From Candidatus Cloacimonadota bacterium (GTDB lineage: Bacteria > Cloacimonadota > Cloacimonadia > Cloacimonadales > TCS61): 12,518 nucleotides of DNA. This document shows positions 1 to 7,395 of this stretch, in pieces; within the stretch, counting starts at the first letter, position 1; each line of letters begins with the position of its first letter. Position numbers and translations under genes: made by a program. The stretch covers positions 1-12,518 of the forward strand of contig JAMOPB010000218.1 of NCBI GenBank assembly GCA_027064945.1. Direction: 5' to 3'. The notes beneath the pieces were generated by a model. That model was not told the origin of the DNA. It searched no databases and worked only from the letters and a program-made list of their open reading frames with translations.

Positions 1-32
1 TCATCTTGTAAAATAACATGTGAATATTTCAT
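1..32 (-). CDS. 5' end of a minus-strand gene running off the left edge (product unknown)
   Basis: Only the first ten codons are in the window (MKYSHVILQD, then the edge). The start is supported by an excellent ribosome binding site on the minus strand, AAAAGGAG at 45-38, five bases from the ATG at 32-30. The reading frame stays open to the edge. Nothing can be said about function. The gene is divergent from the VanW-family gene at 187, so the bases between them probably hold promoters for both. It could be a chance open frame, because so little is visible. Confidence 0.4.
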   Translation of the reverse strand, partial: MKYSHVILQD

Positions 33-106
33 CTTGGCTCCTTTTAATTTATTATCCTATAAGACTATAAGACAATTATTTATCGGTTAGGAGGTAGCCA
101 AGATGA
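29..106. promoter_or_regulatory. Divergent intergenic region with an 11-bp inverted repeat and an 8-bp tandem repeat
   Basis: TCATCTTGGCT at 29-39 is repeated exactly in inverted orientation as AGCCAAGATGA at 96-106. Each arm carries the start signals of a reading frame on its own strand: a Shine-Dalgarno sequence, then CCAAG, then ATG. Between the arms, CTATAAGA is repeated twice in tandem at 57-64 and 65-72. Binding by a dimeric regulator is possible but is inference. The layout could also come from an inverted duplication of one gene start. Confidence 0.4.
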
Positions 107-114
107 TTTTGTGA
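89..114 (+). other. Strong ribosome binding site leading into a three-codon frame (ATG ATT TTG TGA)
   Basis: AGGAGG at 89-94 sits eight bases before an ATG at 103, a textbook initiation site, yet the frame stops after Met-Ile-Leu at 112-114. This could be the remnant of a gene whose body has been lost, a minimal regulatory leader for the VanW-family gene 73 bases further on, or an accident of the inverted repeat that makes up this arm. The sequence does not decide between them. Confidence 0.3.
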
Positions 115-127
115 ATTCTAACTTATT

Positions 128-139
128 TTATTGCAATAA
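128..139. repeat. 12-bp perfect palindrome upstream of the VanW-family gene
   Basis: TTATTGCAATAA at 128-139 is its own reverse complement. It lies about 50 bases before the VanW-family start, where an operator would sit. AT-rich palindromes of this length can occur by chance in this sequence, so a regulatory role is only a possibility. Confidence 0.25.
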
Positions 140-186
140 GTTATGAATTATAAAAAAGACTTTAAATGTAAATAATTGGAGGGAGA

Positions 187-996
187 ATGACTGAAATAGA
201 TAAACCTATAAAAAGAAGTTCAGCAAGACAATTATTAGGAAGAGAATATTATATTTTAAAGCGAAAATTTGATTGGTATTTTGGTAAAAAAAACTGGGCT
301 TGTACTAAAAGTTCATTTTTATTAGAAAATTCTGTATTTAAACACAAATCATTAATACTTAGGCCATTAAAAGATGTTGATATGTATCTACAAGAGAATA
401 AACGGAAAAACCTTGAATTGGCAATTAAACATATAGACGGAACTATTATAAAACCAGGCGAAACCTTCTCAATTTGGAAACTTGTTGGAAGACCAACAAA
501 AAGGAAAGGATATTTAGAAGGCCTTATTTTAAACCAGGGGAGAATAGATAAGGATATAGGTGGTGGTTTGTGCCAATTAGGGAATCTGCTTTTCTGGATT
601 TATGCTCATTCACCTTTATTAATCACAGAACGTTACAGACATGGATTTGATGTGTTTCCCGATGTAAATAGAAAAGTTCCTTTTGGAGCTGGAGCAACAT
701 TATCCTATAATTATATTGATTTACAAGTAAAAAATGAAACAAATAACACTTTTCAAATTAAGCTATGGCTTGATAAAACCCATTTGAATGGCGAATTATT
801 AAGTAAAAGATTAATTAAAACAAAATATAAGATTGAAGAACGTAACCATTTAATGAAACAACAATTTTGGGGAGGATATTCTCGACATAATCAAATTATA
901 CAAATACAAGAATTGAATGGTGTAAAAAGCGAAAAAATCCTTGTTGAAAATCATGCTATAATGATGTATAATCCGTTTCTCGGAGAAATAAAATAA
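187..996 (+). CDS. VanW family protein
   Basis: 269 residues. The VanW domain (named from VanB-type glycopeptide-resistance clusters; biochemical role not established) is clear from about residue 45 to the end. Visible motifs are KPGETFSIWKLVGRPT (89-104), GGGLCQ (125-130), ERYRHGFDVFPD (148-159) and FGAGATLSYNYIDL (166-179). The C-terminus NHAIMMYNPFL is also typical. There is no signal peptide or membrane segment, so this is the short stand-alone form rather than the secreted form fused to G5 or peptidoglycan-binding domains. The ATG at 187 follows GGAGGGAG at 178-185. There is no van resistance gene beside it, so nothing in the sequence supports calling it a resistance determinant. It stands alone on the plus strand, separated by 483 bases from the next gene. 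The family assignment is secure; the cellular role is unknown. Confidence 0.9.
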   Translation: MTEIDKPIKRSSARQLLGREYYILKRKFDWYFGKKNWACTKSSFLLENSVFKHKSLILRPLKDVDMYLQENKRKNLELAIKHIDGTIIKPGETFSIWKLVGRPTKRKGYLEGLILNQGRIDKDIGGGLCQLGNLLFWIYAHSPLLITERYRHGFDVFPDVNRKVPFGAGATLSYNYIDLQVKNETNNTFQIKLWLDKTHLNGELLSKRLIKTKYKIEERNHLMKQQFWGGYSRHNQIIQIQELNGVKSEKILVENHAIMMYNPFLGEIK

Positions 997-1479
997 AAGA
1001 ATAGTATTTATTGAAATTTGACTATATTGTAATAAACTCCAGATAAAAATTGAACCGTTAGCTAAGCTGAGAATTCTATCATTAATTTTAATGATGATGC
1101 ATTAACGAGTTGGTTTTCTCTAATCTTTAAGGAGTTAAATCATTTTAAAATAGCAAAATTTAACTAAAAAAAATAAACAGTAAAAATGGTTCCAAAATCT
1201 GATTCTGAACTACGAGCTAAAAATAAAGATAGACAAATATTTCTGTTCCGAAATTTTTAAAATTGTTTGGGAGTTCATTTGGCTTCTTCAATTTAAATTA
1301 TTTTCAGGCGGAGGATTTTTTTAATCGTAATACGTTTTGTAATCGGGTCTATTCACGGACTGGTAGCTCGTTTCGGAAAATAATTGAATCTACGAACAAA
1401 TATCCCACAATCCCAAGCTCAAAGTGGCAAATGCGACTTATTAGCAACTATAAATTTATATAAGGAACCAATAAAATCT
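997..1479. other. 483-base gap without a convincing gene
   Basis: No frame here combines a start, a ribosome binding site and a recognisable protein. A 66-codon plus frame at 1263-1463 has an amino-acid make-up unlike a protein. A small hairpin, ATCATTAA / TTAATGAT with a two-base loop, lies at 1078-1095. AAGGAG at 1129-1134 has no usable start codon after it. The last 200 bases are less AT-rich than the rest, and end in GACTTATTAGCAACTATA just before the secreted-protein gene; see the note on possible cassette ends. Confidence 0.6.
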
Positions 1480-4140
1480 ATGAAAAAAAAATATTTATCA
1501 ATAATCTTAATGGTATTAGCTATCTCTATCTGGAGTAAAGAAAGAGCTGTAATCGAAATAGTATCAGTAACTCATAATGGTTTTAGTATTGATCCAAATA
1601 AAAGTACGGAACTAACAATTAAAGTTAAAATTACTGATTTTCAATCAAATGATAATGATTGGAAAATAAAAATTAGCCCTGGAAATAATGCTAAATGGAA
1701 TAATAATTTTTCAAATTGGACCCAGGCAAGTATAACTCATATAGAAGGGAGTATATACACAATTAAACGAGTTTCAGGCTCCTCTTTTTATTTAAAAACA
1801 AATACCAATGAACCATTTTTAGATATCTTAAATATTGGTTTTAAAGAAAACGATTGGTTTGATGATGATACAGACTATTATAAACTAAAAGTTGTTGCTG
1901 ATAAGGCTTATAACGAACTAAACCTTGTCCAACAACAATATTTAGCTGAAAAATTTTTACCTATTTTAAAATTGGACGGAGGTTATCATTCAAACTTGTT
2001 TGGACCTGAAAGCTTTTATCCTAAAGAAGTTGATATTTTACTTAATAATCCAACAAGAAATACTACAATATTTAACAGAGAATTTGTTAATGAGTATGTA
2101 GCTCAAGCATCAAAAAATAATTTAGCAATATATAATGAATCATTTACACTTACAGGTTGGCCAGTTAGCTATCCTGCAAATGGCAATTTCATAAATTTCA
2201 GATTACCAAATGGTAATAATAATGGAGATGAACCAAATAGTTATGATATGTTGCAGTTTTTCAATAATTATGCGGATCAATTCAATACACAACTTTATGC
2301 CTCTTTCTGTGAAGAAAATGGTAAAACAATATTAACCTATTGGTTTTATTATTTGTATAATCTTGATGAGGATGAAAATAACAGAACTTATAATTATCAT
2401 ATTAGCGATTGGGAAGGTATGTCTATTGTTTTCGATTCATTAAATCAAGCTAATTATCAATCACTTATGCCAATTGCAGCTGCTACATCTTCTCATTTAA
2501 AAAGTGGTAAACGTAGAGATTGGGTTGATATTGAAAAAATTGATTTGCATCCTGTAGTTTATGTATGTAATAGCTCGCACGCAACATATTTCACAAGTGG
2601 GTCAACAGAAAATGAAGGAGGTTTATTTTCTTCATACGATTATCATTACGGAGATGGAATGTGGATTGTTCCACAATATTTTGATAGTGATTTAAACTCA
2701 GGAAACATAGAAAAATTTGGTTATAAAGGTTCATATGCCACAGGTAAACAAGTTGAGATTTTACCAAGATTGGACTCAATTAATGCAGACGAATTAGAAA
2801 ATTACTGGCATTCCTTTGGCGGTAATTGGGGTCAATCTTCAAATAATCAACAAGGTCGTGGAGTCCAGTCAACAAGCCCATCAAGTCCTCCATTCATCGA
2901 AAGCAAGGATTTATGGGATAATACAACTGATGGTTTTAAGTGGTTCAGACCTTATACGTGGTTTATTGACCAAACAAGGGAAAATATTGCTAATAATTCA
3001 CCAATCGCTTTTTATTCTCTTAATGATGATTCTATTGATGAAAGTGGAAACGGTTATAATGGGACATCTTTTAATATAACACCTTGCAGTGATAGATTTG
3101 GCATAAGTAATAAAGCGTGTTATTTTAATGGAGAAGATTCTCATATAATTATTGATTCTTCTAATAAAATAATTTCAGAAAATAATACTTGGACAATTGG
3201 ATGTTGGATTAAATTAAATGATGAATATTCTATAAAAACGATTTATTCTGAAGCCAATAATATTGATTCCTATGCAATTGATTTTTCTATTAATGGGAAC
3301 ACCCTTTCTGCAGCATATAATGGAGCTGTAGAAAATATAAACATATCATCTATTGATCTGGAACAAGATAAATGGTATTCTGTATTTTGGGTTAAAGGTG
3401 TTAATAATTCTAAAATTTATGTTGATGGTTTTTATGAAGAATTTATCAATTCTTCTGAATATGTTGAATCCTTTTCTTCAATTTATCCAACAATTGGAAA
3501 AAAATCTTATATGGATATTGGTTATTTTAATGGTAAAATCGATAATCTACGATTATATAACCGTGCTTTATCGAACCAAGAAATAATGAATATATATAAT
3601 GAAGAAAAAACAACTCCTCAAATAGAAGTTACTCCTATAAATATTGATGTTAACGTAATTGAAGGTACAATCGTTAATTATGATTTTACAGTAGATAACA
3701 TTGGTGATGGTGAATTATATTATAATTTAACCACTACAAGCGATTGGATTTCTCTTTCTAAACAAACAGGACATATATTCCCCAGTGAAGATACTGAAAC
3801 AATTTCTATTCAATTTGATGCTTCTGGAATAAGTCCAGATGAATATTTGTTTGATTTAATAATTTCAAGCAATTCAGTGCTCGATTCGTTAATTAGTGTT
3901 CCAATGTTTGTAACAGTTTCGAAATTATCTTCCCCAGATCAAGTTACAATTTCTAAAGAAAATGAAACAATAATCATTAGTTGGACAGCAGTAGAAGGTG
4001 CAACAGGTTATAAGATTTTTTCCTCAAGCAATCCTTATTATGGGTTTGAGGAGGATGTTTCAGGTACCTTAAATTGCACCAGTTGGGTTTCGCAGTTTTC
4101 AAATAATAAAAGGTTCTTTTATGTTAAAGCGGTTAATTAA
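1480..4140 (+). CDS. Large secreted protein: Vps62/DUF946-like, LamG and FN3-like domains
   Basis: 886 residues from the ATG at 1480, chosen because it places a Sec signal peptide (MKKK, then the hydrophobic run YLSIILMVLAISIW) at the N-terminus; AAGGAA at 1462-1467 is a weak ribosome binding site. An in-frame TTG 32 codons upstream would bury the signal peptide. Residues 24-140 look like a beta domain. Residues 155-490 resemble the Vps62/DUF946 family: HISDWEGM (307-314), VVYVCNSSHATYF (359-371), GNWGQ (448-452) and a Pro/Ser-rich SPSSPPF (466-472). A LamG/concanavalin-like domain covers 508-707 (YFNGEDSHI, WTIGCWIKL, IYVDG, GKIDNLRLYNRALSNQEI). An immunoglobulin/BACON-like sandwich follows (712-813), then an FN3-like end domain (818-886, SWTAVEGATGYKIFSS). 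Likely exported and carbohydrate- or surface-binding; a catalytic role is unproven. No type IX sorting signal was recognised. Confidence 0.85.
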   Translation: MKKKYLSIILMVLAISIWSKERAVIEIVSVTHNGFSIDPNKSTELTIKVKITDFQSNDNDWKIKISPGNNAKWNNNFSNWTQASITHIEGSIYTIKRVSGSSFYLKTNTNEPFLDILNIGFKENDWFDDDTDYYKLKVVADKAYNELNLVQQQYLAEKFLPILKLDGGYHSNLFGPESFYPKEVDILLNNPTRNTTIFNREFVNEYVAQASKNNLAIYNESFTLTGWPVSYPANGNFINFRLPNGNNNGDEPNSYDMLQFFNNYADQFNTQLYASFCEENGKTILTYWFYYLYNLDEDENNRTYNYHISDWEGMSIVFDSLNQANYQSLMPIAAATSSHLKSGKRRDWVDIEKIDLHPVVYVCNSSHATYFTSGSTENEGGLFSSYDYHYGDGMWIVPQYFDSDLNSGNIEKFGYKGSYATGKQVEILPRLDSINADELENYWHSFGGNWGQSSNNQQGRGVQSTSPSSPPFIESKDLWDNTTDGFKWFRPYTWFIDQTRENIANNSPIAFYSLNDDSIDESGNGYNGTSFNITPCSDRFGISNKACYFNGEDSHIIIDSSNKIISENNTWTIGCWIKLNDEYSIKTIYSEANNIDSYAIDFSINGNTLSAAYNGAVENINISSIDLEQDKWYSVFWVKGVNNSKIYVDGFYEEFINSSEYVESFSSIYPTIGKKSYMDIGYFNGKIDNLRLYNRALSNQEIMNIYNEEKTTPQIEVTPINIDVNVIEGTIVNYDFTVDNIGDGELYYNLTTTSDWISLSKQTGHIFPSEDTETISIQFDASGISPDEYLFDLIISSNSVLDSLISVPMFVTVSKLSSPDQVTISKENETIIISWTAVEGATGYKIFSSSNPYYGFEEDVSGTLNCTSWVSQFSNNKRFFYVKAVN

Positions 4141-4162
4141 AAAAATAGTTGCCTAACACACA

Positions 4163-4186
4163 GCATCGCGCAAAAGGGCGTGATGT
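4163..4186 (+). other. Short hairpin after the secreted-protein gene
   Basis: GCATCGCGC and GCGTGATGT can pair over nine positions, two of them G-U in RNA, around the loop AAAAGG. It lies 23 bases after the stop codon. No T-run follows, so it is a weak terminator candidate. It follows directly on GCCTAAC (4151-4157), which fits the conserved first element of integron attC sites (RYYYAAC). No matching GTTRRRY partner is visible downstream. Confidence 0.35.
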
Positions 4187-4334
4187 CGGTAGAGCAAATC
4201 ATTATCCCTCTGATAAAGGCAGAGTTTATAAAATTCTTTTGCTATTCTAATGGTAAACGATTTCTCAAATTGGCATTCGTAATCCTAAAAGTAAAAAATA
4301 ACCAAATTTCCAGATAAAAGGAAAAGTTATAGAA

Positions 4335-4362
4335 AAAGCCCGATGAACAAACACCGGGCTTT
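4335..4362. terminator. Bidirectional intrinsic terminator between convergent genes
   Basis: AAAGCCCG (4335-4342) and CGGGCTTT (4355-4362) form an eight-base stem around a 12-base loop. On the plus strand it is followed by TTATTATTTTTATTTT-type sequence. On the minus strand the stem runs into TTTTTCT. It lies 20 bases beyond the stop of the minus-strand operon and about 195 bases after the plus-strand secreted-protein gene, so it can end transcription from both sides. Confidence 0.85.
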
Positions 4363-4382
4363 ATTATTTTTATTTTATGACA

Positions 4383-5507
4383 TTACATTTCAATAACTTC
4401 CACGTTTGCACGAGGAATTATTACTTTTTCACCATTATTAAGTTCTGCTTCCAAAATACGAACCAAAGTTTCTGATTCAACTTTTGTAAGTTCTTCCGGC
4501 AAAGCTGTGATTTTTCCTATCATACCAAAATTTGGTTCGCGAATTACACGAATAGTAGAGCCAATTTCTAATGTTGCCATTTTAGCTTCTTCTACAACCA
4601 ATTCTTCACCTTCAAAAGGAATAGGAATAATAATTTCAGGACGCATCACACCGGCACGAATTTGTGTTTTACCGTGCATTGATGCTTTCTTACCTTCAAA
4701 TTCTTTTAAAAGTTCAAATGTAGCATCTGCCATCTTAATTTCACCAAAACCTTCTGTAACAACAATTGTTACTCCAATTTTTTCATGACCTGTAATAGCA
4801 ACACCAATATCATATCCCAATAATTTTTTAAGATCTGCATCATCAATACCACCGGAGATAACACCATTAACTCCGACTTCCTGACATTTTTTAATAACAT
4901 CAAGTGTTACCATAGCACCGGTTACGATCAATTTGCCTTTGCAAGATGCATCAATTTGGCTTGCTTTCACAATGTCAGATCCATCTTTTGCCAATACTTT
5001 AATCTCACCTGTAGTTTCACCTGCGATACCAAAAATACCTTGAACATATGCAGATTTATTTTCAATTACTACACCTTCCTCTTCGAGAACATCTACTACA
5101 ATGCCATCGATAAATGCTTTTACTTGCACAGGAATACGAGGTTCGCGTAAGAGCATTTGACCTGTAATTTTAGAAATACTTTCAATTTCTCCATCAATAG
5201 GAGCTTTTATCGGTGTTTTAAACATGCCAAAGAAACCTTTTGTTTCAGCCATAAGTTGGCCGGCTTTGATTTCATCACCAGCTTTTACTTTTAAAAATTG
5301 TTCAACCAGATTTGGCTGAACTCCTAATTTATTTGCCATATTGAAAGGCACTACTTTACCAGGTAAAAGTGTTTCAGCCACTAAATCTTCGGCTTTTACT
5401 TTGTCGCCTTTCTTTACTAGAACCTTACCTTTCAAAGGAAGAATTCTGTCTTTTCTTAAAACTATACTTTTGGTTACAGTTAAACCTGCTGAATATGCTT
5501 GAGCCAT
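4383..5507 (-). CDS. Conserved-looking hypothetical protein: barrel-sandwich (lipoyl-like) repeats, alpha/beta core, KOW-like C-terminus
   Basis: 374 residues, no signal peptide or membrane helix, so cytoplasmic. Residues 24-45 (LPLKGKVLVKKGDKVKAEDL) and 70-112 (LKVKAGDEIKAGQLMAET, then KAPIDGEIESISKITG) have the GD-KVKAG pattern of biotinyl/lipoyl-type barrel-sandwich domains, but no MKM or similar attachment lysine. Residues 190-290 look like an alpha/beta unit (GKLIVTGAMVTLDVIKKC, GVNGVISGGIDD, GVTIVVTEGFG). Residues 312-372 resemble a KOW/SH3-like barrel (EIGSTIRVIREPNFGMIGKI, then IPRANVEVIE). I do not recognise a named function. Its ribosome binding site TAAGGAGG contains the stop codon of the MutL-family gene, ten bases before its own ATG. 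The two proteins are therefore probably translated as a pair and may act on each other or on a common partner. It is the last gene of the operon before the terminator. Confidence 0.8.
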   Translation of the reverse strand: MAQAYSAGLTVTKSIVLRKDRILPLKGKVLVKKGDKVKAEDLVAETLLPGKVVPFNMANKLGVQPNLVEQFLKVKAGDEIKAGQLMAETKGFFGMFKTPIKAPIDGEIESISKITGQMLLREPRIPVQVKAFIDGIVVDVLEEEGVVIENKSAYVQGIFGIAGETTGEIKVLAKDGSDIVKASQIDASCKGKLIVTGAMVTLDVIKKCQEVGVNGVISGGIDDADLKKLLGYDIGVAITGHEKIGVTIVVTEGFGEIKMADATFELLKEFEGKKASMHGKTQIRAGVMRPEIIIPIPFEGEELVVEEAKMATLEIGSTIRVIREPNFGMIGKITALPEELTKVESETLVRILEAELNNGEKVIIPRANVEVIEM

Positions 5508-5517
5508 GATTTCCTCC

Positions 5518-7383
5518 TTATCTTTTTAATAATTCTTCAGGATATGCTTTAAGCTCTTTCATCCACTTAAGCAATAAAGGAACTCTTTCTGAAGCTTCTA
5601 CAGGTAAAGCAAAAGGTTGTCTTCCACGTGTATCAAGAATAATACCAACAACACCACCATGAAGCTCGGTTTCCATTACCTGATTTCTACCGGCACCAAT
5701 ATCAAGACCTTTACCCGGTGTAAGAGTCGCTTTAGCTTTTTCACCTACTCCAAGAGGAATCAATCGTATTTCTCCAAATGGAATATCTTCTTCAAATGTT
5801 TCACCGTTTGGTAATTCGATTTTTGCAGATAAAGATGTTTTGCCGGGTTTGATTTTTCCTACAGGAGCAACACAAGTTCCAAGATAGATCAAACAATCTT
5901 TTTCAAATACTTCTGTCGCAGCTTTTGGGCTAATCTCAGCAAGTACACCCAATTGAGGCATCATGAAAATACTATCCACAGCTAAGCGTGTAATACCTTC
6001 AGGTAAGAATGAATTGATTAAAAGCATCGCTGTTTGATTTCTTCTTGGTGCGTGAGAAAGAACTCCTCCTGATCCAACCAAAAGATCAAGTGTCATCATA
6101 TTCACAATAGAGTTTCCTGAAGATGATTGAGAGAATGCATCAGAAATTTCACGTTGTTTCTGACCACCTTTCAAGCTCACAGCAAATTCTTTGTGTTGGA
6201 TAAACGCATATTTTAATGCTTCATTAGCAATAGCTTGTTCCAAAACCAATTCTTCGAATTTCTGAGGAATAGTAGTTGGGCGAATCATTTTATTTTTAAT
6301 CATATTTCTTAAGCCGGATTCATTAATATCAAAAGGAACCCAACGTAAGATTTCTTCCAATCCTGCAGTAGCAAGCACATTAGAAATACTATAACTCATT
6401 CCCAAGTTAGCACTTACTGTACGGTTGAAAACTTTTTCTTCAGTAAATACAGAGAATACGTCTGTAGTAGCTCCACCAATATCCACACCAAGAACTTCAA
6501 TATCATTTTCTTTTGCAATTGTTTTCATGATATTACCCACAGCAGCAGGTGTTGGCATGATAGGGATTTTTTTCATTTTACCATCAACCGGACCCATAGT
6601 CCAGCTCATCAATTTATTATAACCGGGAGCTTGAGCCATCACATGCTCCATAAAAAGATCATGAATCTTATCACGAGCAGGAGCAAGGTTTTCTCTTTCC
6701 AAAGTTGGACGTAGATTTTCAGTAATAATCAAGTCTGTCTTTTCAGCTAATGTTTCTTTGATAATATCAACAGCTTTATTATTTCCGGCATAAATAACAG
6801 GAAGTTTGTAACTAGAACCTAAACGAGGTTTAGGATCAGCTGCACCAACTAATTCAGCCATTTCCGCAACGTGTTTGGTTGTTCCGCCATCCACACCACC
6901 GGCCATCAATATCATATCAGGGCGTAAAGCTCTAATACGTTCAATTTTTTCATAGTTTGCACGTTTATCGTTACTAGCAATAAGGTCCATAACAATTGCA
7001 CCGGCACCCAAAGCGGCACGTTCAGCACTTTCACCGGTCATTTTAGCAACAACACCGGTAACCATCATTTGCAATCCACCACCGGCACTGGAAGTAGAAA
7101 CATAAGCATCAATGCCGTTTTTATCTCCAACAAATAATCTGTCGCCATCTGTAAATTTGATTGTAGGATCATTATATTTTAGTTGCGCTAATTCTTGTAG
7201 CTCTGTTACTGCATTTACAACGCCTCGAGTAACGTCATTAAGTGGCTTCTCAACAGTTGTAGGAGCTTCTCCACGAACTGTTTGACGATATTCGCCATCA
7301 ATGTATTCAATCAAAATTGCTTTGGTAGTAGTACTACCGCAATCTGTTGCGATGATTCGTCTCAAGTTTTGAGTATCTGCCAT
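5518..7383 (-). CDS. MutL/GlmL-family ASKHA ATPase (glutamate-mutase accessory protein family), long form
   Basis: 621 residues. ATP-binding motifs of the actin/Hsp70/sugar-kinase fold are plain: phosphate-1 TDCGSTTTK (13-21), phosphate-2 GVDIGGATTDVF (299-310), and an adenosine-type motif VGSGGVLSHAPRR (436-448). STSSAGGG (97-104) and MAGGVDGGT (160-168) are typical of the MutL/GlmL family. Members sit beside adenosylcobalamin-dependent carbon-skeleton mutases and aminomutases and are thought to assist or reactivate them; this is not well established biochemically. GlmL proteins are usually about 460 residues. Here about 130 C-terminal residues (490-621), rich in strands and containing KGLDIGAGRN (558-567) and GVVGIILDTRGRQPFALP (577-594), are extra. 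This MutL is not the DNA mismatch-repair MutL. GGAGG at 7392-7388 precedes the ATG at 7383. The gene is 12 bases after the small helical gene and is coupled to the next gene. No mutase gene is in the window. Confidence 0.88.
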   Translation of the reverse strand: MADTQNLRRIIATDCGSTTTKAILIEYIDGEYRQTVRGEAPTTVEKPLNDVTRGVVNAVTELQELAQLKYNDPTIKFTDGDRLFVGDKNGIDAYVSTSSAGGGLQMMVTGVVAKMTGESAERAALGAGAIVMDLIASNDKRANYEKIERIRALRPDMILMAGGVDGGTTKHVAEMAELVGAADPKPRLGSSYKLPVIYAGNNKAVDIIKETLAEKTDLIITENLRPTLERENLAPARDKIHDLFMEHVMAQAPGYNKLMSWTMGPVDGKMKKIPIMPTPAAVGNIMKTIAKENDIEVLGVDIGGATTDVFSVFTEEKVFNRTVSANLGMSYSISNVLATAGLEEILRWVPFDINESGLRNMIKNKMIRPTTIPQKFEELVLEQAIANEALKYAFIQHKEFAVSLKGGQKQREISDAFSQSSSGNSIVNMMTLDLLVGSGGVLSHAPRRNQTAMLLINSFLPEGITRLAVDSIFMMPQLGVLAEISPKAATEVFEKDCLIYLGTCVAPVGKIKPGKTSLSAKIELPNGETFEEDIPFGEIRLIPLGVGEKAKATLTPGKGLDIGAGRNQVMETELHGGVVGIILDTRGRQPFALPVEASERVPLLLKWMKELKAYPEELLKR

Positions 7384-7395
7384 TTTTCCTCCAAT

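Noticed and set aside
187..996. Vancomycin resistance gene
   Set aside because: VanW alone does not confer resistance and no vanA/B ligase, vanH or vanX is nearby.
1263..1463. 66-codon plus-strand frame in the gap before the secreted-protein gene
   Set aside because: No ribosome binding site, odd amino-acid make-up, and it overlaps the possible cassette-end sequence.
1384..1479. In-frame N-terminal extension (TTG start) of the secreted protein
   Set aside because: It would bury an otherwise clear signal peptide 32 residues inside the protein, and the extension has no ribosome binding site or protein-like pattern.
4151..4330. Complete integron attC site
   Set aside because: Only the first element GCCTAAC fits; no GTTRRRY partner was found within the expected 60-130 bases, so only cassette-like ends are noted.
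4507..4788. 93-codon plus-strand frame opposite the barrel-sandwich gene
   Set aside because: Mirror of strong coding sequence on the minus strand. Similar shadows lie opposite mutL, purB and the lipoprotein gene.
5518..7383. DNA mismatch-repair MutL
   Set aside because: The motifs are those of the ASKHA fold (DCGSTTTK, DIGGATTD), not the GHKL ATPase motifs of repair MutL; the shared name is a coincidence.
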